This document shows, piece by piece, positions 18,511 to 29,675 of a stretch of 64,000 bases of DNA. This stretch comes from Vicinamibacterales bacterium. GTDB taxonomy: Bacteria; Acidobacteriota; Vicinamibacteria; Vicinamibacterales; UBA823. The notes below the pieces were generated by a model that was given only the letters and a program-made list of their open reading frames with translations, made no database searches and was not told the origin of the DNA. The DNA is taken from assembly GCA_036012125.1 (NCBI GenBank), contig DASCOS010000035.1, positions 1 to 64,000 of the forward strand, in the 5' to 3' direction. How positions within the stretch are numbered: the first letter of the stretch is position 1; each line of letters opens with the position of its first letter. A program made the translations under genes and the position numbers.

Positions 18511-20298
18511 ATGAGTGTGGCCACCCTCTCGGTGCTTTCGCTGCTGCCGATTATCACGGTTGCGGTATTCCTTGTCATTCTTCGCTGGCCGGCAAGTCGC
18601 GCCATGCCGCTGTCGTTGGCAACCGCGGTCCTTCTTGCCTTATTCGTTTGGCAAGTGCCTGTCCTGCAAGTACTCGCCGCGTCGGTTAACGGCGTGATCG
18701 TGGCACTTACGCTCCTCTATATTATTTTTGGTGCCATCCTCTTGCTGAACACGTTGCAAGAAAGCGGTGCCCTCCGGACTATTCGCCAAGGGTTTACCGA
18801 CATCACCCCAGACCGCCGGATACAGGTCATCATCATTGCGTGGTTGTTCGGGTCGTTCATTGAAGGTTCAGCTGGCTTTGGGACCCCGGCTGCGGTCGCG
18901 GTGCCGTTACTGGTAGGACTCGGCTTTCCTGGCATGGCCGCGGTCACGGCGGGCATGATCATCCAGAGTACGCCGGTGAGTTTTGGCGCAGCCGGCACCC
19001 CTATCCTCGTTGGCGTGAATACTGGCTTGTCGGCCGACCCGCTAATTCAGGAGTATGCCGCCCAGCTCGGCTACGACTGGAGCGGGTTCCTGGCATTCAT
19101 CGGGCTGAAGGTTGCAATCCTGCATGCCATAGCGGGAACGCTCGTTCCACTCATCCTGGTCTCGGCCATCACCCGTTTCTTCGGGAAGAACCGTTCGTTG
19201 GCTGAAGGGCTTCAGGTGTGGAAGTTTGCGCTGTTCGCGGCCTTGGCGATGACGATCCCCTATCTCGCTGCCGCCTACTTCCTCGGGCCAGAGTTTCCAA
19301 CGTTGCTCGGAAGTCTGACCGGGCTTGCTGTTGTTGTCATTGCGGCACGTCGTGGCATCTTTGTTCCGACCCCCGAGGACGCCTGGGAGTTCGACCGGAA
19401 AGAACACTGGTCGTCCGACTGGACCGGCTCGATTCAGCCGAAGGACGTCACGCACCAGAGTGGCTCGATGGGTTTGCGTAAGGCATGGTCACCCTACGTG
19501 CTCGTTGCGACACTCCTGCTTGCGACGCGCCTGCGCACACTGCCGTTCGGAGACTGGCTCCAGGCGTGGACGATTCGCTGGCCCAATATCTTTGATACTG
19601 ACGTGTCGGCCAGCGTGCAGCCGCTCTTTCTGCCTGGGACGATCTTCATCGTGGTTTCCTTGATCACTTGGGGCCTGCACCAAATCCCGACCGCCTCGTA
19701 CAAAACTTCGTGGATGACATCACTCCGCGTGACAGCTGCCGCGTCGGTGGCGTTGGTTTTCACCGTCCCAATGGTGCAGGTATTCATCAATAGCGACGGC
19801 GGAGCTGCCGGTTATGAACGGATGCCGATCGCGCTAGCCGATGGAATCGCGGTACTTGTGGGCTCCGCGTGGCCGATCGTCGCTCCATTCATTGGTGGGA
19901 TTGGCGCCGCCGTTGCGGGCAGCAACACAGTCAGCAACATGATGTTTTCATTGTTTCAGTTCGACATGGGCCAGCGGATCGGAGTCGACCCAACCTGGAT
20001 CGTGGCTTTACAAGCCGTTGGTGGGGCGGCAGGGAACATGATCTGTGTGCACAACGTCGTGGCCGCATCGGCTGTCGTGGGATTACTCGGAAAGGAAGGG
20101 GCGGTGATACGCCTCACGGTTGTTCCGTTTATCTACTATGCGTTGCTACCAGGGGCTCTTGGGTATCTGTTCGTGTGGTACGCGCAGACTGGTTTTTTGA
20201 ACGCTGGTTCGGTGTTGGTCGCTTGCATTGGGGCGACGGCTGTCTATTTAATTACACGCTACGGTCGCCGGCCGACGTCACGAACTCCGGGCAGGTGA
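18511..20298 (+). CDS. LctP-family lactate/glycolate-type permease
   Basis: A 595-residue polytopic membrane protein of the L-lactate permease family, which imports 2-hydroxy acids with protons. Multiple hydrophobic helices and the conserved [21 protein letters not shown] segment (about 112-133) and [14 protein letters not shown] region are diagnostic. The start is set at ATG 18511; a TTG 24 bases earlier is possible but has no spaced ribosome site. It follows the molybdenum hydroxylase genes by about 90 bases in the same direction, so the permease might supply or remove a compound handled by that enzyme; this is inference. Confidence 0.9.
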   Translation: MSVATLSVLSLLPIITVAVFLVILRWPASRAMPLSLATAVLLALFVWQVPVLQVLAASVNGVIVALTLLYIIFGAILLLNTLQESGALRTIRQGFTDITPDRRIQVIIIAWLFGSFIEGSAGFGTPAAVAVPLLVGLGFPGMAAVTAGMIIQSTPVSFGAAGTPILVGVNTGLSADPLIQEYAAQLGYDWSGFLAFIGLKVAILHAIAGTLVPLILVSAITRFFGKNRSLAEGLQVWKFALFAALAMTIPYLAAAYFLGPEFPTLLGSLTGLAVVVIAARRGIFVPTPEDAWEFDRKEHWSSDWTGSIQPKDVTHQSGSMGLRKAWSPYVLVATLLLATRLRTLPFGDWLQAWTIRWPNIFDTDVSASVQPLFLPGTIFIVVSLITWGLHQIPTASYKTSWMTSLRVTAAASVALVFTVPMVQVFINSDGGAAGYERMPIALADGIAVLVGSAWPIVAPFIGGIGAAVAGSNTVSNMMFSLFQFDMGQRIGVDPTWIVALQAVGGAAGNMICVHNVVAASAVVGLLGKEGAVIRLTVVPFIYYALLPGALGYLFVWYAQTGFLNAGSVLVACIGATAVYLITRYGRRPTSRTPGR

Positions 20299-20393
20299 AT
20301 CTGCAATTGAGCTTCCGGTTCACGGAGTATCGCTCCAATCCGGCATGCGCCGACCTCGGTGTGTCCCTGACTAAAACGTAATTTCCAGAAAGT

Positions 20394-21836
20394 ATGGTCA
20401 TACGTAAAACGCGTAGAGCGACTCGTCACACCTTGAAGACGAATCGTCAAGGGTTCCGGGAAAACGACGGCGTTGGGAACCGTCGTCGTGTTGTCGGCTT
20501 GGGTCCCTACTCGGTTGGAGTAATTGCGCTGGGAGCGTTAGTAATCCTGGCGGTGTTGGTGGTCTGGGGTACCTCACAGCTAATTTCTTCCGCTGACCCG
20601 GTCGAACGGCAGTTTGTGTCGGTACCGGACTTACCAGCACTCTCCGAGATGCCGAGCGCTCTTGTGCCGGTGCTCACGGAAGCTGATCGGGTACTCCGCC
20701 GGTCTGTCGCCGAATCTGCTGAGTCGGGAACGATCGCCCAAGCAGCGGGACGTCTGGGGCAGATCTACCACGCAAATAACTACGGTGAAAATGCCGCTTT
20801 GTGTTACGAGCTGGCCTCGACGAAGGACGCGGAGAATCCACGATGGTTATACCTGCTAGCGGTGTTGCGGCAAGAGCGCGGTGAAAACACGTCGGTCACG
20901 GAACTACTAGAGCGGACGGTCGACCTGGCGCCAGAATATGCTCCCGCCTGGTTGAAGCTCGCCGACAATCAGTTCAAACAAGGACTGTTCGACCGAGCCC
21001 GTGCGAGTTACGAACGTCGATTGGTTTTGGCTGTTGGTGATCCGCACGCCAGTCTTGGATTGGCGCGGTTGGCGCTTGCCCGGTCGGAATGGGAGTTGGC
21101 CGAGGGCTATCTTGAGCGCGTAACAAAAGCCGATGCGTTTGCGGCGGTCTACCGCTTGCTGGCCTCAGTGCATCACCACTTCGGCCACCAGCAAGAAAGG
21201 GAAGCAGCGTTACGGCGGGCGGAAGGTGCTCGTCGCTTCGCACCAGCCCTCGATCCTTGGGTGACCCAGTTGCTGGATCACAACTACAACGTCGAGTCAC
21301 TTCTGCTGCAAGTGTCGCGGTATTCATCGGTGGGCCAGAACGTACTCGCGCAGCGTACATTCGAACGGGCTCAGAGGCTGGAACCGAATAATCCTGAGGT
21401 GTATGTGGTCCTAGGTCAGCATGCCTCCGACGCAACCCAGGCACGCCAGGCGTTTCAGAAGGCTGTTTCACTGGCGCCAGACCATGCGTCAGCCCACGTC
21501 GGCTTGGGAGAAATGCTTTTAAGGGAAAATCGACCACAAGAAGCTGAGGTTGTCTTGCAGGAAGCGATTGACCTCGACCCCGAACTAGCAGCCGCCCACA
21601 AGAATCTCGGTCTTGCCGCTGCCGCCGCAGGGCGCTTTCAAGAAGCGGTCGAACATGTCCGCCGGGCTATTGCGCTCTCACCCAATACCGTCAGCTTTCA
21701 CTACTCACTGGCCTCAGTTTTGCGCGAGGCGGGCAGGCGCGATGAGGCAGAAGTGGAGCTCCATCGTATCCTTGAGCGTTGGCCCTCTCACCCCGGGGCG
21801 GAGCTGGCCTTGGCGGCGCTTGAAGGCTCGCGTTAG
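20394..21836 (+). CDS. Membrane-anchored TPR protein
   Basis: A 480-residue protein with a basic N-terminus, one transmembrane helix (about residues 41-64) and at least nine TPR-like helical pairs to the C-terminus, for example AHVGLGEMLLRENRPQEAE and AHKNLGLAAAAAGRFQEAV. The repeats face the periplasm if the usual positive-inside rule holds. It ends the rightward run that begins with the molybdenum hydroxylase. No catalytic motif is visible, and the partner is unknown. Confidence 0.8.
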   Translation: MVIRKTRRATRHTLKTNRQGFRENDGVGNRRRVVGLGPYSVGVIALGALVILAVLVVWGTSQLISSADPVERQFVSVPDLPALSEMPSALVPVLTEADRVLRRSVAESAESGTIAQAAGRLGQIYHANNYGENAALCYELASTKDAENPRWLYLLAVLRQERGENTSVTELLERTVDLAPEYAPAWLKLADNQFKQGLFDRARASYERRLVLAVGDPHASLGLARLALARSEWELAEGYLERVTKADAFAAVYRLLASVHHHFGHQQEREAALRRAEGARRFAPALDPWVTQLLDHNYNVESLLLQVSRYSSVGQNVLAQRTFERAQRLEPNNPEVYVVLGQHASDATQARQAFQKAVSLAPDHASAHVGLGEMLLRENRPQEAEVVLQEAIDLDPELAAAHKNLGLAAAAAGRFQEAVEHVRRAIALSPNTVSFHYSLASVLREAGRRDEAEVELHRILERWPSHPGAELALAALEGSR

Positions 21837-21882
21837 GGAGGGCAAGGGGGTGGTGGAGCGAGCCGAAGACATTAACCCACTG

Positions 21883-21944
21883 TAATAAAGCCTTATTAAA
21901 AGGTCTAAGCATGTCGTCATTCTGGAGACTGGCGAAAAGTCTCC
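21883..21944. other. Hairpins between convergent genes
   Basis: Two inverted repeats lie between the converging TPR and S9 genes. TAATAA-AGCC-TTATTA spans 21883-21898. GGAGACT with seven-base loop GGCGAAA and AGTCTCC spans 21924-21944, touching the S9 stop codon. Neither has a clear T-run, so they are only possible mRNA 3'-end structures. Confidence 0.3.
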
Positions 21945-24781
21945 TATCGTTCGCGCAGCTCTCGTTCTCGTGCTAGAACGCTCACGCCATCGGTAATCCA
22001 ACCAGGGCCGCTCTTACCCTTCAAATAGTGATCAAACCAATCGAGCACCCGGTGGTGGTAGTCAACCTGATTTGGCTTTCGTCGGAGACTGTGGTTTTCA
22101 TCAGCGTAGACCAACATGACCAAGTGTTTACCGGCACGCCGAGCGTAGTTATACAGCTCGATACCCTGGTGCCAGTCGACTGTGCCGTCCGCGTCGCCGA
22201 ACGCCACGAGCATTGGCGTGTGAAGTTCGCGAATGAACATCACGGGAGAATTACGGATATAGGCGTCCATGTCATCCCAATAGGGCACGTCCATCCGCGC
22301 TTGACCAGTTTCGAAATGGGATGTCTCTGGCATTCCTTGGTTCCAGTGAATGGTGCCAAACATGCTGAAGAAATTGGTGAGTGGTGCACCTGTCACCGCC
22401 GCCGCGAACGTATCGGTCTGGGTCGGAATGAAGGCCGTTTCGTACCCGCCCCATGAATGTCCGACAAGCCCAACCCGTTGAGGGTCGACGGTTCCCATTT
22501 TCAGCACTTGTGCGACCGCTGCCTCAACGCATTCGGTGGCCGATACTCCCGGGTCTCGGTCCCGATAGACGATGTCGGGTTGGAGAACGAAATAATCCTG
22601 ACTCGTGAAGACTGTAGTGTTGTATGGCCGTCGTTCCGATGGTGGTACGTAACCGTGTGCGATCTGTGACCGCAGTTCGTAAACGTAGACGATCATGGGA
22701 TACTGACGGCTAGAATCGTAATTGGCCGGATAGAAAAGCGCACCCTGAAGACGTTGACCGTCCGGAGTACGATAGTCCACCAACTCCGAGTGTCCCCAGG
22801 CATAGTTCTTCTGGAATGAGTTGGTGTTGCTCACCTGCCGGGCACTCGACAGGTCCGGACCACTGACGAAATAATCCGGCGAATCGTCGAATCTCTGGAC
22901 GACATACGCATACAATTCGGCCTCGGTGGCCTTAATGATGCGGTCAACCTGACTGTCGATCCAGACGAGGCGCTCGCTCTCAGGGTTCTCTTCGACGGTG
23001 ATCCGAGCGTATCCACTTTTCTTAGTCCATTGGCCATACACGCTGACGTAAAACGGTTTCGCTAGATCGATACCGTCGGCGTTATCCTCCAGTTCGACGT
23101 ATCGGTGGCGGATCTCTTCCCGTGAACCGTTGGTGAGGCGCGTGTATGATGCCCCGTCTGGGGCTACGCGCCACACGTCATATCGGTCATAGAGCAGCAC
23201 CGATTCATCAGACGTTTCCCATCCGGCTACACCGTACGCGGGTCGCTGCTCGGTCGGGTAATCAAATTCAGCATCAGCAAATGAAGTAGGTAGATCTTGG
23301 GTCAGGTTCGTCTGCTGTCCGTTTGCTACTTCGTAAGTCCAGAAGTGACCATCCTTGAAATACAGGACGTAACGACCCGTCGCACTGCTACCGTGGAGAT
23401 GTCGCACGTGCTCGACGGCTTTGATACGGGTGCCGGCCTTGACGTTAACCAAGTGGATGTCCATCCAGCGTCGACCGAACATGCTATCGAAGGCATAGGG
23501 ATCGGTGTGTTGCGCGATGGCGAACGCTTGGCCCTCCATCAGCGACACCTCCTCCATGAGGTCCGTTGCGAGCTGCACGAAGCGGCCCTCGTTTAAATGC
23601 CAGGCTGCTAGCAGGCTACGTTCCCGGTCTCGCTGTGCCTGCACCTTCTGCATCGGAATTATCCGTCGGTCCTTCGCGTGCCAGACATCGACCGCGGCTG
23701 GTTCTTCGAGGACATCACTTTCATCGTCTGCGTCATTACTATCTGCAGCTTCGTCATCGTCAGTTCTTGGGGCCGCTTCCCATGGCTTCACTCCGAAGAA
23801 CACTGCTGTGCCATCGTCTGACCAGGTCGGCTGTCGATCATCGACGATACGAAAATCTGGTGGAAAATCAGTGTCATCGGCGGGGTTATAGACCAAGGTG
23901 GAGGCCGGTGTATTTTGGAGATTTCGCCAAACTAGAACGCTGTGCGTGGCACCGTCGTACCCGTCGACGGAGTGGGAGCGCAGCACGGCGAGGTCGTCTG
24001 CATCTTTCCGCCAGGACAGTCCACTGAACAAGGCGTTATTGGATTCAAGGGCAAGCAGGTTGCCGGTCAGAGCATTGAACAACTGCACACCGTTGCCGGT
24101 TCGCCCTTTGGCGGCAATCGTCATGGCTAGAAGTGCACCGTCGTCCTGCCACGCAAACGCCGATACGTTCGCGAACTGCATATCAGCACCAGAGCTCAGG
24201 TCCCTCACCACGAGGTCGGACCCGGTCGGGTCATCGGGAGGACCAGCATCGTGTTCTTCAGGTTCGTCGTTGCGCAGAGGTAAATCTCGATGCACAGCCA
24301 GGTACGCACCGTTTTCGCTGAAGGCGAAGGTTGCGACGTTGTTGATGACCTCAACGTCGAGTGTCGTCAGGTCTAGGAGCCCCATGTCACTCTGCTCCGC
24401 TTCTCCAGATGCTTGGAGTTTAGCTACAGCTTCTTCTGAGCGGCCGATTCCATAGGCCAACCAGTTTGAGTCAGGAGAAAACGCAGCATCCTCACCGAAT
24501 GGGGCGACGGTTCCCACATCGGTCACTGTATTCGCGATCCTGAGCTCATCTTCGCCGTTTGAGCGCGTGATTGGATACGCAAGCCACTCACCATCATGCG
24601 ACAGCACGCTGTTGCGACCCAGAGTTTCCCATTGACCGTACTCGGTTGCTGTTGGTGGCACCGGTTCCTGTGCAGCAACGCTCATGGACGCGGCGAAGAG
24701 GAGCGCCACGGCGAGAAGTCGTCGATGACACATTGTTACAAGTAAAGGTGGTGGGGGAGAGGAAGTTTGGTCAGTTGTCAT
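21944..24781 (-). CDS. Exported S9-family prolyl-oligopeptidase-like peptidase
   Basis: A 945-residue serine peptidase of clan SC. A signal peptide (about residues 17-38 of this start) is followed by a beta-propeller-like half with several WD/TolB-type blades and an acidic insert (DDDEAADSNDADD), then the alpha/beta hydrolase domain. The catalytic Ser is in GHSWGGYE, the Asp in FGDADGTVDW and the His in DENHSL. The start is chosen at ATG 24781 because AGAGGT lies upstream; a longer reading adds 26 residues. It would cut oligopeptides in the periplasm. It may be the last gene of the minus-strand block beginning near 32.8 kb. Confidence 0.9.
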   Translation of the reverse strand: MTTDQTSSPPPPLLVTMCHRRLLAVALLFAASMSVAAQEPVPPTATEYGQWETLGRNSVLSHDGEWLAYPITRSNGEDELRIANTVTDVGTVAPFGEDAAFSPDSNWLAYGIGRSEEAVAKLQASGEAEQSDMGLLDLTTLDVEVINNVATFAFSENGAYLAVHRDLPLRNDEPEEHDAGPPDDPTGSDLVVRDLSSGADMQFANVSAFAWQDDGALLAMTIAAKGRTGNGVQLFNALTGNLLALESNNALFSGLSWRKDADDLAVLRSHSVDGYDGATHSVLVWRNLQNTPASTLVYNPADDTDFPPDFRIVDDRQPTWSDDGTAVFFGVKPWEAAPRTDDDEAADSNDADDESDVLEEPAAVDVWHAKDRRIIPMQKVQAQRDRERSLLAAWHLNEGRFVQLATDLMEEVSLMEGQAFAIAQHTDPYAFDSMFGRRWMDIHLVNVKAGTRIKAVEHVRHLHGSSATGRYVLYFKDGHFWTYEVANGQQTNLTQDLPTSFADAEFDYPTEQRPAYGVAGWETSDESVLLYDRYDVWRVAPDGASYTRLTNGSREEIRHRYVELEDNADGIDLAKPFYVSVYGQWTKKSGYARITVEENPESERLVWIDSQVDRIIKATEAELYAYVVQRFDDSPDYFVSGPDLSSARQVSNTNSFQKNYAWGHSELVDYRTPDGQRLQGALFYPANYDSSRQYPMIVYVYELRSQIAHGYVPPSERRPYNTTVFTSQDYFVLQPDIVYRDRDPGVSATECVEAAVAQVLKMGTVDPQRVGLVGHSWGGYETAFIPTQTDTFAAAVTGAPLTNFFSMFGTIHWNQGMPETSHFETGQARMDVPYWDDMDAYIRNSPVMFIRELHTPMLVAFGDADGTVDWHQGIELYNYARRAGKHLVMLVYADENHSLRRKPNQVDYHHRVLDWFDHYLKGKSGPGWITDGVSVLARERELRER

Positions 24782-24908
24782 GTAGGCACCTCTTGCAACC
24801 GATTCGACGTTAATACAGATGGACTGGGGGTAATGCGAACATCTCCATGGCTCATGCAAGATCGTCAGTAATCACAGACTGAGGGAAGGCATGTCACCGC
24901 CACCACGA

Positions 24909-26615
24909 CTATTCGGCGAGCGCACGCCAGTTTGAGACCACGTGCTCCGCTGTCCGCCATGCAAGTGCTTGTACGGTCAGCGTGGGATTGTGCGCACCAC
25001 TGGTCCCCATAACTGAGGCGCCGAGGATACCAAGATTTGGGACCTCGTGTGAAATCCCGAAGCGATTCACGACGTTTGTTTCCGAACTGTCGCCCATGCG
25101 GGTTCCACCATAGGCGTGCGTTGAAACTCCCATGGTTCTACCGAGACCAGCACGCGTTACCTCAATGGCACCTGCGTCACGGTACCATTGCACCATCTTC
25201 TCTTGGAGAAAGGAGGCGATTGCCAGCTCGTTCTGCTTGTACTCGCCCGTGATCCGGATGACCGGCAAGCCGAGTGGGTCGGTCACGACCGGGTCTAGGT
25301 CTAGGTAGTTCGACTCGTAGGGGAGGGTGGTCTTCTGGATGTAAGTACTGTGTGATCGGTCGGCGTTCTCCTTGACAAAGGCTTTCCACGCAGACCCCCA
25401 GCTTGGTGCGCGGCCAAAAGTGCTCATCCCTGCGGCCGTGATAGGGCGTCGGTCCGACATCACCCACAGGTTGCCACCGCCGATAAAGTCCAGGTTGGTG
25501 TGGTCGAAGTTGTCGTCGGCCCAATCATCAATGGCAACACCTTGTGCTGGCAGCCCGTACCACGCCTTTAGATCAAACGGAAAGAGCGCCGAAACTCCTG
25601 CCCCTTGGTGATGGCTGAAATAGTGTTGGCCAACTTGTCCGTGATTGTTCGACAGCCCAAGGGGGGAGCTACCTGAAGTCGACAGTAAGAGGAGACGCAC
25701 ATTTTCATAGGTGTAGCTCGCCAGGAGTACGAACTTTGCTGGTTGGAAAAATTCTTCGCCGTGTTGGAGATAGGTCACCCCGATCGCTCGTCCTTCGGAA
25801 TCCGTTTCAATTTTGGTGACATGTGCGTAGGTGACGACCTTAAGACGCCCGGTTGCTTCGGCTCGAGGGATTGTCGTAACCGCAGTCGAGTTCTTGGCGT
25901 CAACATGACAGCCGCCCTTATTGCAGAACCCGTGATACACGCAGCCTGAACGGTCTTGGTAACGTCGCGAATTAATCGCGGCAGGGCCAGGAAAGGGATG
26001 CCAGCCGAGACCTCGGGCTACCTCCGCCATTCGATTGAGGAAGCTGGTCCATCGAAGCGAAGGCATCGGGTACTCGCGTTGTCTCGGTCCCTCAAACGGG
26101 TTCCCACGCGGGTCAATCCCCCCGTTGATATTACCGGCCTGTCCTGAAACGCCGACTTCACGTTCGATGCGGTCGTAATATGGTTCAAGTTCGTCATAGC
26201 CAAAAGGCCAGTCTTCAATCGTGGTACCTGGCGGCAGACGCGACTTGCCGTATCGCTGTTGCGTCTTGCTGACGACCTGAAAATCCCAAGGGTTGAGTCG
26301 CCAGCTCTGACCCCAGTAGTGAAGCGAAGTGCCGCCGACGGCGTTCATCATGGGATGACTTTCGGCTTGGACCGCATCGACCGAACTATTCGGGCGGACG
26401 GTTGGTACCTCCCGGCTGGCTTTTTGGACTGCGAACGGCCAGTCGCGCACATTGTTGCGGATTTCGTCTGGGGCAAAATCACGGCGTGTTAGCCGACTGC
26501 CGGCTTCGAGTCCAACGACTTGGAGCCCGGCCTCGGTCAATGGGAGCGCTGCCCCGCCCCCAGCGGCGCCGAGTCCTACGATGATGACATCGGTGGTGGG
26601 CAACCTAGTCGCCAT
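24909..26615 (-). CDS. GMC-family FAD oxidoreductase
   Basis: A 568-residue glucose-methanol-choline oxidoreductase. The FAD motif VGLGAAGGG is at the N-terminus, followed by GGTSLHYWGQSWR; the C-terminus has AYGGTRMGDS and SGAHNPTLTVQALAWR, where the active-site His and Asn of GMC enzymes reside. The start at 26615 overlaps the previous gene's stop by eleven bases, indicating coupling. Such proteins pair with the small 'gluconate 2-dehydrogenase subunit 3' protein, as here, and oxidise sugars or polyols. The protein itself has no signal, so export would depend on the Tat signal of its partner. The substrate is unknown. Confidence 0.9.
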   Translation of the reverse strand: MATRLPTTDVIIVGLGAAGGGAALPLTEAGLQVVGLEAGSRLTRRDFAPDEIRNNVRDWPFAVQKASREVPTVRPNSSVDAVQAESHPMMNAVGGTSLHYWGQSWRLNPWDFQVVSKTQQRYGKSRLPPGTTIEDWPFGYDELEPYYDRIEREVGVSGQAGNINGGIDPRGNPFEGPRQREYPMPSLRWTSFLNRMAEVARGLGWHPFPGPAAINSRRYQDRSGCVYHGFCNKGGCHVDAKNSTAVTTIPRAEATGRLKVVTYAHVTKIETDSEGRAIGVTYLQHGEEFFQPAKFVLLASYTYENVRLLLLSTSGSSPLGLSNNHGQVGQHYFSHHQGAGVSALFPFDLKAWYGLPAQGVAIDDWADDNFDHTNLDFIGGGNLWVMSDRRPITAAGMSTFGRAPSWGSAWKAFVKENADRSHSTYIQKTTLPYESNYLDLDPVVTDPLGLPVIRITGEYKQNELAIASFLQEKMVQWYRDAGAIEVTRAGLGRTMGVSTHAYGGTRMGDSSETNVVNRFGISHEVPNLGILGASVMGTSGAHNPTLTVQALAWRTAEHVVSNWRALAE

Positions 26616-27318
26616 GCTGCGGGTCCCGGAGCGACTGCTGTGCACTTGCTTTGGTAAAGGTCGCCCAGTCATAGGCGGACCGGTGATTGGGCTGAAGTTC
26701 GCTCGCCTCTAAGCGCTGCTGAGCGGTTGGCGTAACCGCTGTGCGGACTCCCGGGTAGCCCAGCAGGTCCCAGCCAACGAAGTCATGGTTTCCGCCATAG
26801 TAGGGATCGCCGAACATGCCTTCGAGCACGTGCCTCCGCACCATGGCAAAAAATACCGATGAGGCCTCAGAGAATCCCGTTGCACTGCCAGCTTCCACCG
26901 CGGTTAATATCGTGACTCGGTCGGCTTGCGATAACTCGAGGAAAGATGTTCCATGGGCTAGCCGACAGTAGCGGTCAAAGTTGGCGAGACCCTCATGGTA
27001 TTTGTTCTGGAAGCCTGATAGCGCGCTGCCGAGCCCGCGGTCAATATAGCGGACGATGCGGGCGTCACGTGCACCGGGTCCATGTTCATCGGCTGGGATC
27101 AATTCATCGACGATTGTTTCGAGCAACGTGACTTCGTCGGTGGTTAGGTGTTCGTAGCCTTCGGAGATCTGAGCTCCGGTTTTATCTGCTGCTGCCTTAC
27201 GTCGCTCAGGGGTTGTTGCAACCGGCAAGACCGCTACTGTGGTAGCCGCGACCCCAGCGAGGGTAACGCTCGTTAGCAGGTCTCGCCTAGAGATGGTCTC
27301 GCGTGATTTCTTCGTCAT
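26605..27318 (-). CDS. Gluconate 2-dehydrogenase subunit 3-like Tat protein
   Basis: A 237-residue member of the subunit-3 family that accompanies GMC dehydrogenases. Twin arginines R11-R12 in SRRDLL with a following hydrophobic stretch form a Tat signal, probably carrying the GMC partner to the periplasm. The family core LTTDEVTLLETIVDELIPADE begins near residue 57. GAGGAG precedes the ATG. It overlaps the GMC gene and lies 194 bases after the cytochrome-PQQ dehydrogenase gene. The usual third partner, a separate cytochrome c subunit, is absent. Confidence 0.88.
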   Translation of the reverse strand: MTKKSRETISRRDLLTSVTLAGVAATTVAVLPVATTPERRKAAADKTGAQISEGYEHLTTDEVTLLETIVDELIPADEHGPGARDARIVRYIDRGLGSALSGFQNKYHEGLANFDRYCRLAHGTSFLELSQADRVTILTAVEAGSATGFSEASSVFFAMVRRHVLEGMFGDPYYGGNHDFVGWDLLGYPGVRTAVTPTAQQRLEASELQPNHRSAYDWATFTKASAQQSLRDPQHGD

Positions 27319-27512
27319 CTCAACACTCCTCTGATCCTCTGCTTGAATCTTCGGGTCGGGTGAAATACCGGTCGCTTGTTACAAACGTATTTTCCAGGTC
27401 GAGGCGTCCCGTTGTTGCTTTTCTTAAAAGTCTCGTGCGAACCGTCGTTTGCAAGGCCTTGTCCTACAGTGCTGTTCCCACGAAGTTCTTGGCACGAAGG
27501 TTTCCCTGCTGT

Positions 27513-29669
27513 TTATCGCCTTGTGCCAACCCGACCGCCAGGCAGCTTGAACACGTAAAGCGCATTACCCGTAGCGGGATGACGGATGTCTGGCGTCAGA
27601 AGCCGCGGAACGTTCCGTGGGCTTCCTCCGCCTAGACCCGTTGAGATAGCGATGTACTGCTCACCATTCACTGTGAAAGTGATTGGGAAGCCTTGGACCG
27701 ATGTGCCAAGCCGGGTCTCCCACAAGATTTTTCCAGTTTCGACATCATGTGCACGGAAGGACCGGTCCAGGTCACCCACGAACGCCAAGCCGCCAGCAGT
27801 CGTGAGGACGCCGGTTAGGAACGATGCACGTTGTTCCAAACTCCAGACCTCCTCTAGCGTTTGGACGTTGTAGGCAGCAAGCTTTCCTAAGTTACCGTCT
27901 GTTCCAGGCATTTCAAACCATTTCCGATCTGCCTGTGAGCCTCCAGACCCTGGTTCGAGCACCACCTCTCGGCCAGCAATTTCTAGACAGCTCTGACTTA
28001 ATGGGATGATGAGTACTTCCGCTTCGGGACTGTAGGCCGTGGCCATCCAGTTGTGACCGCCGGCGGTGCTCGGGCAGACGGAAATCCACTGCGACACCTC
28101 AGCTGCGGCGATATCGGCACGATAGGTTACGTCACCGGTCACTGGGTCGATGTAATCAAACACGTTCTGAAACACCGTTTCCTTAAAATCGACAAACTCG
28201 CCAGTTTCTCGGTCTAGCTTCCAGAGGATGCCGTGCTTCCCGATTGTGAAGAGCAACTTTCGCCCTTCGACGTCTATGAGAACCTTTTCGAACACTTCGT
28301 CAAGGTCCAACGCTTCCCCGGGCACATGTTGTCGATACCAGACGATTGAACCATCGTCCGGATCAAGCGCAAGCGTAGAATTTGTATACAGTGCCGCGTC
28401 ATGGACCGTGAGTCCGCGACTAGCTGGGACCCATGGTTTCGGTTGGGCAGTAGGCCAGTAGATTAGGTCCAGCGTGGGATCGTAACTTCCGGCGATCCAT
28501 GAGTCGCCACCACCGCGAAGCGTAAGCGGTAAATCGCCCCACGTGTCCCCTCCAGGGTCACCAGGTCCCGCAATTGTGAAAGTCCGCCAGAGTTCTTCGC
28601 CCGTTTCGGCATCATGTGCGGTGATGAAACAACTTTCTTGCTGGAATCTTGCGCAGCCGTTGATACCGTTAATGACTTTTCCACGGACGACGATCGGCCC
28701 GCTCACATTTGTGTAACCCTGTCTGTAATCGGCGATTATTGTTTCCCAAACAACCTCGCCATTACGGGCGTCTATCGCAACCATAAAGGCGTCTTTTGTT
28801 GGCAAGAACACCTTGTTATTGTAGAAGCCGAGATTACGCATTGTGGTAAAGCCACGCTGCAGTTCGTTGGGTAACTCCCGCTGATATTCCCACAATAATG
28901 TTCCGGTCTCCGCGTCGAGCGCTTGGACGATGTTTCGGGGGTTGGGCAAGTACATCACACCGTCATACACGAGCGGTGTCGGCTGGTTAGTGCCCTCCGC
29001 CATTGCCCAAACCCAAGCGAGTCGAAGGTCGTGCACATTGTCGCGAGTCACCTGATCCAAGGGGCTATAACCCCAACCGTCATAAGTCCGTCGGAACATC
29101 AGCCAGTCACCCGCGTCGGGGTTGCGAAGATTTGCGTCGGTCACTGGGACGAATTCGGTAACTGTTTCATGTACAGTCGTGCGGTTGCTCGCGACGATCG
29201 GTGCACTCTCGGCATTCGACGTGTTTGAGGTTGTATCTGAATCTGGTGTCGTGGAAACACCCGCTTGGCCTGAGGACAGGAGGAAACCCGCACCCTCCAG
29301 GGCCAACGGTTCGTTTCCTGGCCCGATACCATTTGCTTGGAGGAGATAAGCAACGATATTGATGTAAGTGCGATCGGAGAGAGAACCTACTGCTTCAGGT
29401 GGCATTGTGGCTTTAACATACTCGAGCAAATCATTAACGCCCCGCTCCCCCCAAACGTTCAGGAAGTTCGCGCCTGCCAGTTCCGGCGCTTCGAAAGCTC
29501 CACTAAAGTCCGACATGTGGCACCCAGCACACTCCACTTGGTATGCAGTCTCGCCGGCCTCAGCTTGGGCTTGGGTATAGTGGGCCGCTTCCTGTGTTTC
29601 ACCGTTCACGAAGCTGACAGGAAATCCGATGATGGTTAGAGTGAGTCCGATCCGAATTATAGGTTTCAT
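27513..29669 (-). CDS. PQQ-dependent dehydrogenase with N-terminal cytochrome c
   Basis: A 718-residue periplasmic quinohaemoprotein. A signal peptide (1-22) is followed by a class I cytochrome c domain with CAGCH at 47-51 and likely axial Met M89, a Ser/Thr-rich linker to about 165, then an eight-bladed PQQ propeller of the methanol/ethanol dehydrogenase family. Repeated blades contain [24 protein letters not shown] and [12 protein letters not shown]. It would oxidise alcohols or sugars and pass electrons to a terminal acceptor. The haem domain is N-terminal, whereas classical quinohaemoprotein alcohol dehydrogenases carry it at the C-terminus. Its ATG lies six bases after the CHRD gene stop. 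Confidence 0.91.
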   Translation of the reverse strand: MKPIIRIGLTLTIIGFPVSFVNGETQEAAHYTQAQAEAGETAYQVECAGCHMSDFSGAFEAPELAGANFLNVWGERGVNDLLEYVKATMPPEAVGSLSDRTYINIVAYLLQANGIGPGNEPLALEGAGFLLSSGQAGVSTTPDSDTTSNTSNAESAPIVASNRTTVHETVTEFVPVTDANLRNPDAGDWLMFRRTYDGWGYSPLDQVTRDNVHDLRLAWVWAMAEGTNQPTPLVYDGVMYLPNPRNIVQALDAETGTLLWEYQRELPNELQRGFTTMRNLGFYNNKVFLPTKDAFMVAIDARNGEVVWETIIADYRQGYTNVSGPIVVRGKVINGINGCARFQQESCFITAHDAETGEELWRTFTIAGPGDPGGDTWGDLPLTLRGGGDSWIAGSYDPTLDLIYWPTAQPKPWVPASRGLTVHDAALYTNSTLALDPDDGSIVWYRQHVPGEALDLDEVFEKVLIDVEGRKLLFTIGKHGILWKLDRETGEFVDFKETVFQNVFDYIDPVTGDVTYRADIAAAEVSQWISVCPSTAGGHNWMATAYSPEAEVLIIPLSQSCLEIAGREVVLEPGSGGSQADRKWFEMPGTDGNLGKLAAYNVQTLEEVWSLEQRASFLTGVLTTAGGLAFVGDLDRSFRAHDVETGKILWETRLGTSVQGFPITFTVNGEQYIAISTGLGGGSPRNVPRLLTPDIRHPATGNALYVFKLPGGRVGTRR

Positions 29670-29675
29670 GATCGA

